Shown: positions 33,928 to 43,530 of the stretch, piece after piece
Layout: each line of letters opens with the position of its first letter
How positions within the stretch are numbered: the stretch's first letter is position 1
Origin: Chloroflexota bacterium
GTDB taxonomy: Bacteria > Chloroflexota > Dehalococcoidia > Tepidiformales > Tepidiformaceae
NCBI GenBank assembly: GCA_016191435.1
Contig: JACPOQ010000046.1
Span: forward strand, 186,001-250,000
Reading direction: 5' to 3'
Length of the DNA: 64,000 nucleotides
Made by a program: the position numbers and the translations under genes
Notes under the pieces: generated by a model
The model's input: only the letters and a program-made list of their open reading frames with translations
What the model was told of the DNA's origin: nothing
Database searches by the model: none

Positions 33928-34359
33928 TCAGTCCTGCGTGCCGGTGGCCGTTTGCGATTCCGCCACGAGGTCCCACTCATCGTCGGCCGCGTGCCGGATT
34001 TCGACTGCGAGCGCCGCCAGGCGGGGTACGAACGCCGGCCGTTCGGACGGCTGCATCCGTTTCGCTTCCCAGAAATCCAGCAGCAGACGGGCGAGGTCCG
34101 CCTCGAGCTGTTCGATGGCGCGGATCAGCCGCGGTTCGCGCCGCGAAATGTCGCCGCCGATGCCATCGGGGCCGCTGAGGTTCTGGATCCGGCTCTCCAC
34201 CGCCGAAATGCAGTCCCGGAGCGCGCGGTGCGCCAGCGCATACCACTCGTCGGTGGCCTGGGGCGCAGCGACCACCGCCGCCAGCCGCTCGCTGGAGCGC
34301 AGCATCGATTCCTGTTCCGGGCGCCGCGCCCGGATGCCAACCGGCGATTCATTACCCAC
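33928..34359 (-). CDS. Helical hypothetical protein, 143 aa
   Basis: Not recognised. Rich in Ala, Leu and charged residues (RLIRAIEQLEADLARLLLDFWEAKR), predicted all-helical, no signal or membrane segment. The GTG at 34359 overlaps the TAA of the preceding 66-residue gene and has GGGGAAAG upstream; an ATG at 34386 without a site is the alternative. The pair is therefore coupled. Confidence 0.62.
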   Translation of the reverse strand: MGNESPVGIRARRPEQESMLRSSERLAAVVAAPQATDEWYALAHRALRDCISAVESRIQNLSGPDGIGGDISRREPRLIRAIEQLEADLARLLLDFWEAKRMQPSERPAFVPRLAALAVEIRHAADDEWDLVAESQTATGTQD

Positions 34360-34552
34360 GATGTTCTTTCCCCAGTTCCTTTGCATCGGGATGGATGTGC
34401 AGCGCCTCCGGTGGCTTCCGCCTGCCGCCCCTATCCTCTACCACGTCCCGGCGAGGCGTGTCTTCCTCCGGTTCGATTGCGCGGATGTCGGCCCGGCGCG
34501 GCTCGATCACTTCGGCGCTACGCGTGAAGTACTTCCTCAACTTCCGAAGCAT
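34352..34552 (-). CDS. Small charged protein, 66 aa
   Basis: Begins MLRKLRKYFTRSAEVI and is highly charged (EPEEDTPRRDVVEDRGGRRK). No domain. GAGGAG lies seven bases before the ATG at 34552, which is why I prefer it to the longer in-frame reading. It overlaps the downstream helical gene by eight bases. Confidence 0.6.
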   Translation of the reverse strand: MLRKLRKYFTRSAEVIEPRRADIRAIEPEEDTPRRDVVEDRGGRRKPPEALHIHPDAKELGKEHRG

Positions 34553-34881
34553 GACCAACTCCTCTCGCGCGGGCAGCCGCCACGGCCGTGCGCGCCTCAT
34601 TCTCGCAAGCGTGGCAAGCCGCGGGTGATACGTCCGGTCGCCGTCTCGACGACCCGGGGGACGGCCACTCGCGTCGTGCGGACAGGTGCCGCGTGCCGTC
34701 TCCCTTTCGCCGCTCCCGCCGAACGCCGCCTCGACATGGCCTATGGTGCCTCCGAAATCCTTCCGCACGTACCAACCGTGCAGCCGCGCCGCACTCCCCA
34801 ACAGGGCCATCGGTCCGCGAACCACGGTACCCTGCGATCCTTATCGGACCGGCACGCTTCCGCGCCGCTCCCGGCTACCAG
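34553..34881. other. Gene-free stretch of 329 bases
   Basis: Between the 66-residue gene and the end of the GMC gene, both on the minus strand. Open frames here are GC-driven and lack start signals. I see no structured RNA, repeat array or clear promoter. Confidence 0.5.
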
Positions 34882-36405
34882 CTACCTCATCCACTCTGCC
34901 ACCCGCTCGCCGATCATGATGCACGTCAGGTTCGTGTTCGCGCGCGGGATGGCCGGCATGATCGACGCATCCGCTACCCACAAGCCCTCGATCCCCCGCA
35001 CCCGGCCGCGCTCGTCGACGACCGCCCCCGCGTCGCCCTCCGGGCCCATGCGCGCCGTCGCGACCGGGTGGTAGATGGTGTTCACTGTCCCGCGCACGTA
35101 CTCCGCCAGCGCCTCGTCCGAAGCCATCATCTCTTCTGTGAGGATCGCCACGCGCTCGAACACCGCGGCCATCGCCGGTTCATGCGCGACCTTCCACGCC
35201 AGCCGGACACCGTCGATCAGCCGCCGCAAGTCCTCGGGGTCCGAGGTGTAGTCGAGGTCGATGCGCGGCTGCACGTGCGCGTCGGCGCTCGTCAGCGTGA
35301 GCTTGCCCCGCGCCCGCGGCCGCTGCAGCCCGGCGAGCACGCTCACGGCGATCGGCGCCCCCACGATCGCGAGGTAATCCGGGTAGTCCGAGAGGTCCAC
35401 GTTCCCCGACATAATCAGCTGCATGTCGTTGAACTCGCTCGAACCCGTGGCCGTGTAGCGCGCGCCCGCCTGCACCGTCGGCTTCGTCAGGTCCGCGACG
35501 CCCGGTTTCGGCACCGCAATCACGCCCATCATGCAGTGGTCGATGAGCTCCTGCCCCACCGGCAGGTCGGCGACCGGCGCGATGCCGAGCTCCTCCAGGT
35601 GCACCCTCGGCCCGATCCCCGACCGCATCAGGATTGCCGGCGACACGATTGCTCCCGCCGAAAGCGTGACGCGCTTGCCGTAGACGCGCTGCAGCACGCC
35701 GCCGCACTCCACCTCGACGCCTACCGCGCGCCCGCCTTCGATGAGCACCCGGTGCACGAGGCACCCCGGCCGGATGGTCAGGTTCAGGCGGTGCCGCGCG
35801 CGCCCCAGATACGCTATCGCCGTCGAGATGCGCACCCCGTCGATGATGTTCCGCGGCCACACGCCCACGCCCGTTGATTCAGGGTCGTTGAAGTCCGCCG
35901 AGAGTGGCAGCCCCGCGCACGCGCACGCTTCGATGAAGGCGGCGTGCTCGCGCAGCAGCTCCTCGTCTTTCGGGCGCCGGATGGGCAACGGGCCGCCCTT
36001 GCCGTGGAAGTCGCCGCTCTCGTCCTGGTCGTCTTCGAGCTTGCGGAAGAACGGCAGTACCTTCGCCCACGACCATTCCGGGTTGCCCTTCGCCGCCCAT
36101 TCGTCGTAGTCCTCCGGCACGCCGCGGAGCGCGATCGCGCTGTTCACGGCCGATGAGCCGCCCGTCACCTTGCCGCGCGGGTAGTCGATCTCGCGGCCCT
36201 CGAGGGCCGCCGCCTTGAAGCCCCAGTCGTGCGCGACCACCGATTGGATGCGCCCGCTGCGCAGGTCCTCGGGGGTCTGCTCCACTGTTTGGTAGTCCGG
36301 GCCGGCTTCCAGCAGCAGAATGCTGCGTGCCGGGTCCTCGCTCAGGCGCGAGGCGACCACCGCCCCGGATGATCCCGCGCCGACAATGATGTCGTCGTAC
36401 TCCAC
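34882..36405 (-). CDS. GMC-family FAD oxidoreductase (choline dehydrogenase-like)
   Basis: 507 residues. FAD-binding GAGSSGAVVASRLSE at the N-terminus, GGSSAVNSAIALRG near 80, RATLSAGAIVSPAIL-type second signature (VTLSAGAIVSPAILMRSGIG) and a C-terminal GLWVADASIMPAIPRANTNLT. The catalytic His/His or His/Asn pair lies in VNTIYHPVATARMG. GTG start at 36405 with GGAGG eight bases upstream and TATACT further up. It oxidises an alcohol; probably acts on a small organic substrate with the neighbouring acyl-CoA dehydrogenase. Confidence 0.9.
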   Translation of the reverse strand: MEYDDIIVGAGSSGAVVASRLSEDPARSILLLEAGPDYQTVEQTPEDLRSGRIQSVVAHDWGFKAAALEGREIDYPRGKVTGGSSAVNSAIALRGVPEDYDEWAAKGNPEWSWAKVLPFFRKLEDDQDESGDFHGKGGPLPIRRPKDEELLREHAAFIEACACAGLPLSADFNDPESTGVGVWPRNIIDGVRISTAIAYLGRARHRLNLTIRPGCLVHRVLIEGGRAVGVEVECGGVLQRVYGKRVTLSAGAIVSPAILMRSGIGPRVHLEELGIAPVADLPVGQELIDHCMMGVIAVPKPGVADLTKPTVQAGARYTATGSSEFNDMQLIMSGNVDLSDYPDYLAIVGAPIAVSVLAGLQRPRARGKLTLTSADAHVQPRIDLDYTSDPEDLRRLIDGVRLAWKVAHEPAMAAVFERVAILTEEMMASDEALAEYVRGTVNTIYHPVATARMGPEGDAGAVVDERGRVRGIEGLWVADASIMPAIPRANTNLTCIMIGERVAEWMR

Positions 36406-36466
36406 GTTTCGCCCTCCACAAACCGTGGGCGCGAGTATACGGACGGCTGTGGCCCCGGCAACCGCC

Positions 36467-37630
36467 TCAGGCGCGCGGCAGCCCGAAGCCGCGGGTGGCG
36501 ATGATGTTGCGCATTACCTCGTTCGAGCCCGCCCCAAACGTGGGCATCACCGCCGAGCGGTACGCCTGCTCGATGCGCCCGCCGATGGGCGCGCGTGGCT
36601 CTTCCGGCGTCAGCTGGCCATACGGCCCCAGCAACCGCGTGCCCTCGTTCGCCAGCCGTTGCATCATCTCCGTGCTGAAGATCTTGACGATGCTCGCCTC
36701 GTGGTTCGGGTGCTCGCCGCGCTTGAGCATCCCGAGGTTGCGATACGAAAGACACTGCAGCACCTCGAGCTCGACCTTGAACCCGGCGAGCGCCGTCCGT
36801 ACACGCGGTTGGTCGATAGGCCGCCGCCCCTCCCGGTCCTTCGCCTTCGCCCAATCGAGCAGCGCGTCGAGCACCGCCCGCACGCCCGAAACCGTGAAGA
36901 TGCTGATCCGCTCGTGGTCGAGCGCGTGCGCGGCGTAGTACCAGCCGCGGTTCTCTTCGCCCACCAGCGCATCCTTCGGTACGCGCACGTTGTCCCAGTA
37001 CACTTCGTTCGTGCGGTAGCCGCCGAGCGTCCAGATGGGCATCACCGTGATGCCGGGCGTCTTCAGGTCCACCAGGAACATCGAAATGCCGCGATGCTTC
37101 GGCACCTCCGGGTTCGTGCGCGCCGCGAGCCAGACGTACTCCGAACGGTGCGCGCTACTGGTGAAGCGTTTGATCCCGTTCATCACGTAGTCATCGCCGT
37201 CGCGCACCGCCCGCAGTTGCAGCGAAGCCAGGTCCGTGCCCGAATCCGGCTCCGTGTACCCCAGCGCGAACTCCACCTCACCGCGCGCTATGGGCGGCAA
37301 GAAGCGTGCCTTCTGCTCCTCGGTCCCGAACTGCATCAGCGTCGGGCCTACCTGCTGCACCGCGACCGTCGCCTTGGGCGCGCCGACGTAATTGCACGCC
37401 TCCTGGAACAGGTACATCTCTTCAAAGCTGCGCCGCTGGCCGCCGAACTCCTCGGGCCACGCCATCGTTAGCCAGCCGCGGTCGGCGAGCTTCTTCCGGA
37501 AGGCGCGTTCGCCATCGTAGTTGTCCCCCTCGAGACCGGCCATGCGCATCTCGGGGCCCCATTCCCGGCCGAGGAAGCCCTGCACCTCGTGCTCGAACGC
37601 GATCGCTTCGTCCGAAAACGCAAACTCCAT
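36467..37630 (-). CDS. Acyl-CoA dehydrogenase
   Basis: 387 residues. Starts MEFAFSDEAIAFEHEVQGFL. FALGYTEPDSGTDLASLQ is the FAD/substrate loop; LDHERISIF and GAGSNEVMRNIIATRGFGLPR (the C-terminal signature) are present. Introduces a double bond into an acyl-CoA and gives electrons to electron-transfer flavoprotein. The ATG at 37630 has GGAG eight bases upstream; the longer reading to 37666 lacks one. The EtfD-like protein at 22177 would be the expected membrane acceptor. Confidence 0.92.
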   Translation of the reverse strand: MEFAFSDEAIAFEHEVQGFLGREWGPEMRMAGLEGDNYDGERAFRKKLADRGWLTMAWPEEFGGQRRSFEEMYLFQEACNYVGAPKATVAVQQVGPTLMQFGTEEQKARFLPPIARGEVEFALGYTEPDSGTDLASLQLRAVRDGDDYVMNGIKRFTSSAHRSEYVWLAARTNPEVPKHRGISMFLVDLKTPGITVMPIWTLGGYRTNEVYWDNVRVPKDALVGEENRGWYYAAHALDHERISIFTVSGVRAVLDALLDWAKAKDREGRRPIDQPRVRTALAGFKVELEVLQCLSYRNLGMLKRGEHPNHEASIVKIFSTEMMQRLANEGTRLLGPYGQLTPEEPRAPIGGRIEQAYRSAVMPTFGAGSNEVMRNIIATRGFGLPRA

Positions 37631-37759
37631 GCCACTGCTCCGGCCGCCGGCCGCGGCCGCTTTCATTCTAGTCGGCTATCGCGAGACGGGGCGACGAATC
37701 CCACAGCTGCCATCTAGTAGAATTCGCCGGTCGCTGGCGCGTCACGATGGAGGAAACAG

Positions 37760-37955
37760 GTGCAACCAGAGTCAGACCGTGCAGGCAGCAAGGAGGCTAC
37801 GTTCCTCGGGCGGCTGCTGCGCGTCCTCGAAGGCCTCGCCTCTGCGATCTCGCGAAGTCTGGGGAGATAGGCTGGCCACCAGTATCGCCCGCTACCAGGA
37901 CCGCGCGCGTAAGCAAGCGGCCACGCTCGCGGCGCGCCCACCCCGCTTCAGGTAA
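37760..37955 (+). CDS. Small gene with frame break: 36-residue amphipathic peptide or 64-residue protein
   Basis: GTG at 37760 with a very good GGAGGAAACAG site. As read, it encodes 36 residues (MQPESDRAGSKE, then the amphipathic FLGRLLRVLEGLASAISRSLGR) and stops at 37868. Dropping one G from the GGGG at 37861-37864 gives a continuous reading with DRLATSIARYQDRARKQAATLA to the stop at 37955. The same one-extra-G pattern breaks the gene at 24513. Extended -10 TAGTAGAAT at 37715-37723 is a plausible promoter. Function unknown. Confidence 0.5.
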
Positions 37956-38004
37956 GCTTTCGTTCCCACGGCTCGCCCGACCCGTCTGCGCGCAAAACCG
38001 TGAT

Positions 38005-39336
38005 TCAGCTGGCAGCCGAAGCGGCCCCACGCTTCGGAATACCCTCCGCCAGCCCGCGCTCCGCATGGTAGGCCCGCTTGCTCGATTCATTGATCGCCCG
38101 GAGCGACGGGCTGAGGAAGTAGATCGCCACCGACACGACCGCCATCAGCACGCCCGTGCCCGCGACCGCCGCCGGCGCTCCCCACGCGTCCGCCGCTGCG
38201 CTCACCGGCAGTGTCCCCAACGGCGTCAGCCCGAACGTCATCATCATCAGGCTCATGACCCGCCCCCGCACATGGTCCGGGATAAGCAGGTTCACGGCCG
38301 TCGAGTTCACCGTGTTGAATACGCTCGCGAACACATCCGTCAGCAGCACGAGCGGCAGCGCCAGCAGGAACCATGGCGAGAGCGCGAACAGGAACAGTGC
38401 GCCCGCGAAGCCGAGCAAGCTCGCCATCATCAGCCGTAGCGGGCGATTCGTCGCGCCCTGCCACGCGACGTACACGGAGCCCAGGATGCCCCCAAAGCCC
38501 GCCACCGCCTGCAGCAGCCCGAGCCCGCTTGCGCCCGTTTTCCAGACGTCGTCCGCGAACACCACGAGCAGCGCCTGAAATGGCATCGCGAACAGGATCG
38601 GCACCAGTGAGAGGAACATCAGCACGCGCACCGGCGGGTCGTTGCGCACGTACCGCACGCCTTCGACCAGCTCGCCGAACATCGACGAACCGGCCTTCCG
38701 CATCGCCCCCGGAGCCTTGTCCACCCGCGACATCGACAGCAGCGCCACCAGGTACAGCGCGATGGCGATGACGTACATCGGCTCGATCCCCGCGCGTGCC
38801 ACCACGAAGCCCGCCAGCGCCGGCGCCGCCACTCGCGCCGCGTTCATGCCGCCCATCTGCAGCGCCAGCGCGTTGCCCAGCCCTTCGCGCCCCACGATGC
38901 TCGCGACGATGGATTGCCGGGCCGGCATGATGAACGGGAACGCGCAGCCCATCACGAACGCGACCGCGAGCAGGTGCCAGAACGCCAGGTAACCGGTCAC
39001 CATCAGCGTGAACACCGCCGCCTCGTTTACCACCAGCACGGCCTGCCCGGCGATGATGAGCCGCCGCTTTTCGACACGGTCCGCAATTACCCCGCCGATC
39101 GGCGAGATCACGAGCATCGGCACGGCCACGAACAGGTTCACCAGCCCGAGAGCCACGGCGCTGTCGGTCAGCTTGTAGGCAAGGATGGAGCGCACGAGGA
39201 ACTGGCCGTTCATGGCGAAGAAGAACGCTACGTTGCTCGCGTAGAGCCAGCGAAACTGCCGGTGCTGGAGCGACGCAACGGCAGCGCGCCAGCCCAACGG
39301 CGCCTCGCCCGCATCCACTTCTCCCGAGTATTCCAC
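38005..39336 (-). CDS. MFS transporter (enterobactin exporter-like MFS_3 group)
   Basis: 443 residues, twelve predicted transmembrane helices. GGVIADRVEKRRLII is the motif A loop after helix 2 (G-x-x-x-D-R-x-x-R-R), repeated weakly in the second half as NRPLRLMM. The domain layout resembles EntS-type exporters. GTG start at 39336 with no ribosome site. Substrate not predictable. Confidence 0.88.
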   Translation of the reverse strand: MEYSGEVDAGEAPLGWRAAVASLQHRQFRWLYASNVAFFFAMNGQFLVRSILAYKLTDSAVALGLVNLFVAVPMLVISPIGGVIADRVEKRRLIIAGQAVLVVNEAAVFTLMVTGYLAFWHLLAVAFVMGCAFPFIMPARQSIVASIVGREGLGNALALQMGGMNAARVAAPALAGFVVARAGIEPMYVIAIALYLVALLSMSRVDKAPGAMRKAGSSMFGELVEGVRYVRNDPPVRVLMFLSLVPILFAMPFQALLVVFADDVWKTGASGLGLLQAVAGFGGILGSVYVAWQGATNRPLRLMMASLLGFAGALFLFALSPWFLLALPLVLLTDVFASVFNTVNSTAVNLLIPDHVRGRVMSLMMMTFGLTPLGTLPVSAAADAWGAPAAVAGTGVLMAVVSVAIYFLSPSLRAINESSKRAYHAERGLAEGIPKRGAASAAS

Positions 39337-39469
39337 GACGTAGTTAGCCTAACACGAAATATCGCCACAAACGCGTCGGACCGGGATTCGTTGCCGCAAG
39401 AGGCGTTCGATGGGAACGTCATGCGACACTCTACGCACGGCCACGGAGGCGTTGATGGCGGCCCCCGCC

Positions 39470-41692
39470 CTACGGCATCGCGATCGAGCCCACCTGCGTC
39501 ATGTACACCCAGTACACCTGCAGCTTGAACAGCCCCCCGAAGTCGTTCAGGTAGCGCTGCTGGCCCGGCAGGTATGTGAGCCACTGTCCAGTCGCGTTGT
39601 CGTACTGCAGCACCTGCGTGTACTTCCCCTCGATTTCCGAGAGCGCGTCCGCCACAGAGCGGCTGCCGCCCGTGAACACGAAGTTGTTCCAGCCTTTCGC
39701 CAGCCCGATCCGCCGCCCCGAAGCCGGGTTCGGGTTCAGCGTCGCGACGTTTGCCGCCGCCCCGTTCACCCAGTACGCGTCGTACTGCTCCAGCGTGGTG
39801 ACATCGTTCACGTAGCCAGGCACGCTCTTGATGAAGCGCCGCCACGCCCCGGACGTCTCCAGGAATGGCTTCGCCGGGTCCCACCTCAGCAGCTCGGTCC
39901 ACGGGCTCGAAAGGCCCGCGAGCGCCCCCGGCATCGGCCCCGTCGGGTCGAGGTGGGCGAGGTTGCTCCACGCGCCGTTCAGCGTCTGCACCACGATCTG
40001 CCCCGGCGGCGGCGAAACACTCACCAGGTCCTTGTTCACCAGCCCCAGGTCCTGGTCTCGCTGCGCCCACGGGAACGTCTGCGTGGCGGCGAAGCCGCCC
40101 ACCGCGAACTGGACGGTCTTGCCTGGGGCGCCGCAGCCAGGCCTTTCCGCCTCCGCCTTCACCAGCAGCGAAAACCGCTGGATCAGCCCGAACGGGATCG
40201 TCGTCGCGGCGCCGCACTCGATGCCGCCAATCGTCGCCGAGACCACCGTCCCCGGCGGCACGTCGCGCCAGTCCCTCAGCGCACTCCCGGTGACGCTCAT
40301 CGGCACCCGCGCGACCGCCGCGCCGATGTTGATGATCCCGGCGCCGGCCCAGTTCTGACCGTGCGGCGCAGCGGGGGCCGGGGTGGCCGCATCCCTCGCG
40401 ATCTGGATGTAATCCGCAGCCTGCAGGCGCGAGTTGCGCGCCATCATCAGCGCGAACATCCCCGTCACCAGCGGCGTCGAAAAGCTCGTGCCGTCGCCCG
40501 CGCGATACGGTGACGTGAGCCCGAGGTCGGACCGCGCCGTGCTGGCGATGTTCACGCCGGGCGCCGCGAAGTCGATCGCCGGACCGTAGTCGCTGAACGT
40601 CGCCCAGTTCCCATTCGCGTCGGAGGATCCCACGGCGATGACGTTCGGGAACTCCGTGTAGGCCGCGGGATAGCCCGGCCCCACCGGGTCCGTCGGCCCG
40701 TGGTTGCCGGCCGCCGCGACGATGATGATGCCCGCCTTCTGGGCGGCGTCGATGGCAGCGCGCAGGAACGGCGAGTCCGCGGTCTGGTCTCCGGGCCGGC
40801 TCGCCACGCTCAGGCTGATGATGTTCGCGCCCATCTGCCGCGCGTAGTCGATGCCCTGCGCGACGTTGAAGAATGAGCCTTCCGGGAACCCGCTCGCGTT
40901 CGAACGGCCGCAATCCAACACTTTTACCGTCATAAGTTTGACGTCCCACGCCACCCCCGTGACGCCCTTGTTGTTGTTCCCGGCCGCCCCGATGATCCCC
41001 GCCACGAGTGTCCCGTGCGAATGGTTCGCCGACCCCGGCGTGCCGTTGTCATCCGCGACGGCGCCTGTTTTCGCCGAGGACGTGTAGCCGCAGCCGATCG
41101 CGTTTTCGGGTGTCAGGTCAACGATCCGGCAGCCGTAGCGGTCGTCGACGCAGCCGTTGCCGTCGTCATCGACGCCGTTTGTGTCGGCGTCACGCGGGTT
41201 TTCCCAGAGCCGCCCCGCGAAGTCCTCCTGCCCGAGGTCGATGCCCGAATCGAGCACCGCGACCACGATGGAGCTGTTGGCGCCGGTCACCAGGTCCCAC
41301 GCCTGGGGCGCGCCGACCGTCGCGAGGTACTGCTGATTGAGTGCATAGTACGGGTCGTTCGGGACCGCCGCCGCATACGCCTTCGCGTCCTCCACCGCCG
41401 AGATCACGCCCGGCGTGTTGCGCAGCTCCGCAAGGAACTGCTCGCGGCTCTTGCCCGCGGGCACCTCGACGCTGCGGTAGCCCAGGTCCTTCAGCGATGG
41501 CGGCGGCGCGTCGCTCGCAAGCGCCTGCGCGCGGACGCCCGTGTCATACTGGACAACGACGCGATCCGGCGCAGGTGGGGGCGCCGGCGCCCCGGTCGCA
41601 GGGCTCGCCGCGAACCCCAGGGCGATGACCGCGGTCAGCGCGGCCAGTACGCGCCTGCCGCCGGCGCCCGCTCTGCTGGCGCGCGCGTTCAC
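39470..41692 (-). CDS. Secreted subtilisin-like serine peptidase with C-terminal repeat modules
   Basis: 740 residues. Signal peptide with cleavage near ATGA (residues 31-36), an inhibitor-I9-like propeptide (RVVVQYDTGV), then D148 (VLDSGID), H226 (HSHGTLVAG), oxyanion N330 (AAAGNHG) and S403 (DGTSFSTPLV). The last about 250 residues hold GWNNFVFTGG and LQYDNATGQWLTYL modules similar to the small secreted protein at 11115. The GTG start forms a GTGA overlap with the anchored protein gene before it, so the two are co-translated. Confidence 0.92.
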   Translation of the reverse strand: MNARASRAGAGGRRVLAALTAVIALGFAASPATGAPAPPPAPDRVVVQYDTGVRAQALASDAPPPSLKDLGYRSVEVPAGKSREQFLAELRNTPGVISAVEDAKAYAAAVPNDPYYALNQQYLATVGAPQAWDLVTGANSSIVVAVLDSGIDLGQEDFAGRLWENPRDADTNGVDDDGNGCVDDRYGCRIVDLTPENAIGCGYTSSAKTGAVADDNGTPGSANHSHGTLVAGIIGAAGNNNKGVTGVAWDVKLMTVKVLDCGRSNASGFPEGSFFNVAQGIDYARQMGANIISLSVASRPGDQTADSPFLRAAIDAAQKAGIIIVAAAGNHGPTDPVGPGYPAAYTEFPNVIAVGSSDANGNWATFSDYGPAIDFAAPGVNIASTARSDLGLTSPYRAGDGTSFSTPLVTGMFALMMARNSRLQAADYIQIARDAATPAPAAPHGQNWAGAGIINIGAAVARVPMSVTGSALRDWRDVPPGTVVSATIGGIECGAATTIPFGLIQRFSLLVKAEAERPGCGAPGKTVQFAVGGFAATQTFPWAQRDQDLGLVNKDLVSVSPPPGQIVVQTLNGAWSNLAHLDPTGPMPGALAGLSSPWTELLRWDPAKPFLETSGAWRRFIKSVPGYVNDVTTLEQYDAYWVNGAAANVATLNPNPASGRRIGLAKGWNNFVFTGGSRSVADALSEIEGKYTQVLQYDNATGQWLTYLPGQQRYLNDFGGLFKLQVYWVYMTQVGSIAMP

Positions 41693-42594
41693 CGGGCGGG
41701 CGCCACCGTGGTGCCGCTCGAAGGTGCGGGTGTGGGCGTCGGCACAACGATGGCGCCATTCGATGGGGCGGGCGTCGGCGTCGGCGCGGGCCTGTTCCCC
41801 AGCGCCTTGTCGTCCACGACGATCGCCAGTTCGCGCGCCTTATCGATGCTCATGTACGGGAGACCACCATACGTCTGGACCACGGCAACCATCGACCCCC
41901 GGCGGAAGATGAAGCGATGGTAGACCGCCGTGATGTCCGTCGGGCCAACAGTCCCCGATTCATACTTCCACGCACTGGATTCGTTCCCCAGCCCTTTCAC
42001 GCCCTGCAACCGCTCCGAACCTTTGAGCGTGCCGTATTTCGATTCAAACGCAATGTACGCTGCGTGCGCGCCCGTGTCCGTAGCGAAGAGGTACGTGTTG
42101 ACGGTGGTGTAGTACTGGCCCTTTGCCACGTCCGCTGTCAGCCCCCTCGGCTGAAAGGTCGCCTGGTAGCCGTCCTGGTAGCCCCATTCGGCCGCGGAGT
42201 TTTCCCCTTCGTTCGTCGTCGTGAAGATCCCGGCGGTCGTCGCGAAGGCCAGCGAGCTGAGCGCGAATGTGTCGTTCGGGTAGACGTCGTTGCCCTTCGG
42301 CATGTCCTTCACCTCGGGAAGGTAGCGGCTCGCCGGCAGTTCCAACTGGGGCGAAGGACCACCATCAGTCCCTCCAACGCTGTAGGGCGTCGGAGTGTTC
42401 CCGGTGCTGTTGGCGACGGTGGCCGGGACGCCGTTGCCGCCTCCCAACAGGACGATGGCGACCGCCGCCACCACCGCCACCACCACCACGAGCACAGCCG
42501 CGCCCCCCAGGAGCCGCATTTTGCGGGCGCGGGCCTCCTTCTGCTGGCGGTAACCGCGAGGCCGAAACTCCGGGCCGCTGCCTCTGGCCGGCAT
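41689..42594 (-). CDS. Membrane-anchored protein paralogous to the preceding lipoprotein
   Basis: 301 residues. Basic N-terminus, one transmembrane segment at about 28-50 (VVVVVAVVAAVAIVLLGG), then an extracytoplasmic domain. The end of that domain (HRFIFRRGSMVAVVQTYGGLPYM, VVDDKALGNRPAPTPTP) lines up with that of the lipoprotein at 42598 (FRRSNLVAIVLTIGAEPFM, IDEKALGKRLAPTPTP). Thus the two are paralogs with different membrane anchors. Three bases separate them. Function unknown; the subtilase follows directly. Confidence 0.75.
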   Translation of the reverse strand: MPARGSGPEFRPRGYRQQKEARARKMRLLGGAAVLVVVVAVVAAVAIVLLGGGNGVPATVANSTGNTPTPYSVGGTDGGPSPQLELPASRYLPEVKDMPKGNDVYPNDTFALSSLAFATTAGIFTTTNEGENSAAEWGYQDGYQATFQPRGLTADVAKGQYYTTVNTYLFATDTGAHAAYIAFESKYGTLKGSERLQGVKGLGNESSAWKYESGTVGPTDITAVYHRFIFRRGSMVAVVQTYGGLPYMSIDKARELAIVVDDKALGNRPAPTPTPAPSNGAIVVPTPTPAPSSGTTVAPAR

Positions 42595-42597
42595 GGG

Positions 42598-43434
42598 CTA
42601 CCGCCCTGCCGGCGTCGGGGTCTGCGTTGCCGCTTGCGTTTGCCCCGCGGCGGTCGGCGTCTTCGCGGCCGCGGTGAGCGCTGAAGGCGGCGTGAAGTTG
42701 CTCGTCGGCGTTGGCGTCGGCGCCAGCCGCTTGCCCAGCGCCTTCTCATCGATCATTTTCCCGAGCGCCACCACGCTGTCCGATTTCATGAACGGCTCCG
42801 CGCCGATAGTCAGGACGATGGCCACGAGGTTGCTCCGCCGGAACACGAGCTGGTGGATGGCCTGGTCGACCGTCGAATTGCCAACCTTCCCGGCCGTCAG
42901 TTTGTTGGTGCTCGATTCATCGCCGACGGTGTCGGTCTTCACTGGCTGGGCCTGCGGGTTCACCTTTTGGAGCTCGTACGCATAGAAGTCCTTTGCGCCC
43001 GCCGGGTCCTTGAACAGGTGGACTTCCATCTTGATCACGAAGGCGCCCTGGAGCACGCCCACGTCGCCGCCCTCGGGCGTGACCGCGGTCTCATAGCCGC
43101 CCAGGTAGCCCCACTTCGTCAGGAGCGCAGCGCCCTCCTGCTTGCTCGGGAACAGCTTGGTGATGCCGCTATAGTTGTCGATCGTGAGTACGTATGTGCC
43201 CTTGATGTCGGTCAGGAAGCCCTTGCCAAGGTCGTCGTGGAGCAGCGAATAGCGGCTCGCCGGGCCGGGGATGATGCCCGGGGCGCCGGCCGCCGGCGTA
43301 CCCGAACCGGACGCCGCGGTGGCCTGCTGCGATGGCGAAGCCGCCGCTGCAGTGTTGTCGTCGCCACCGCCGCACGAAGCCGAAAGCACCGTCAGCGCAA
43401 GGCCAGATAGCGCAAGCAGAAGCCCGCGGACCAT
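42598..43434 (-). CDS. Lipoprotein, paralog of the anchored protein at 41689
   Basis: 278 residues. LTVLSASCGGG is a lipobox (cleavage before C20), so the mature protein is lipid-anchored outside. The domain described at 41689 occupies about 60-235, followed by a Pro/Thr tail. CGGAGATTCT precedes the ATG. First gene of a three-gene run with the subtilase last. Confidence 0.75.
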   Translation of the reverse strand: MVRGLLLALSGLALTVLSASCGGGDDNTAAAASPSQQATAASGSGTPAAGAPGIIPGPASRYSLLHDDLGKGFLTDIKGTYVLTIDNYSGITKLFPSKQEGAALLTKWGYLGGYETAVTPEGGDVGVLQGAFVIKMEVHLFKDPAGAKDFYAYELQKVNPQAQPVKTDTVGDESSTNKLTAGKVGNSTVDQAIHQLVFRRSNLVAIVLTIGAEPFMKSDSVVALGKMIDEKALGKRLAPTPTPTSNFTPPSALTAAAKTPTAAGQTQAATQTPTPAGR

Positions 43435-43530
43435 AGAATCTCCGGGTTTGGGTTTGTCACGCGAGTGTACGAGTGCCCCCGGCTCTACGGAAGAAATCAG
43501 GTAAGGATCCGGGATAGTGCGAGGCGCCGT

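Noticed and set aside
39337-39469. TAGGCT nine bases before the GTG of the MFS gene as a leaderless promoter
   Set aside because: Spacing does not match the six-to-seven-base pattern; kept out of the promoter list.
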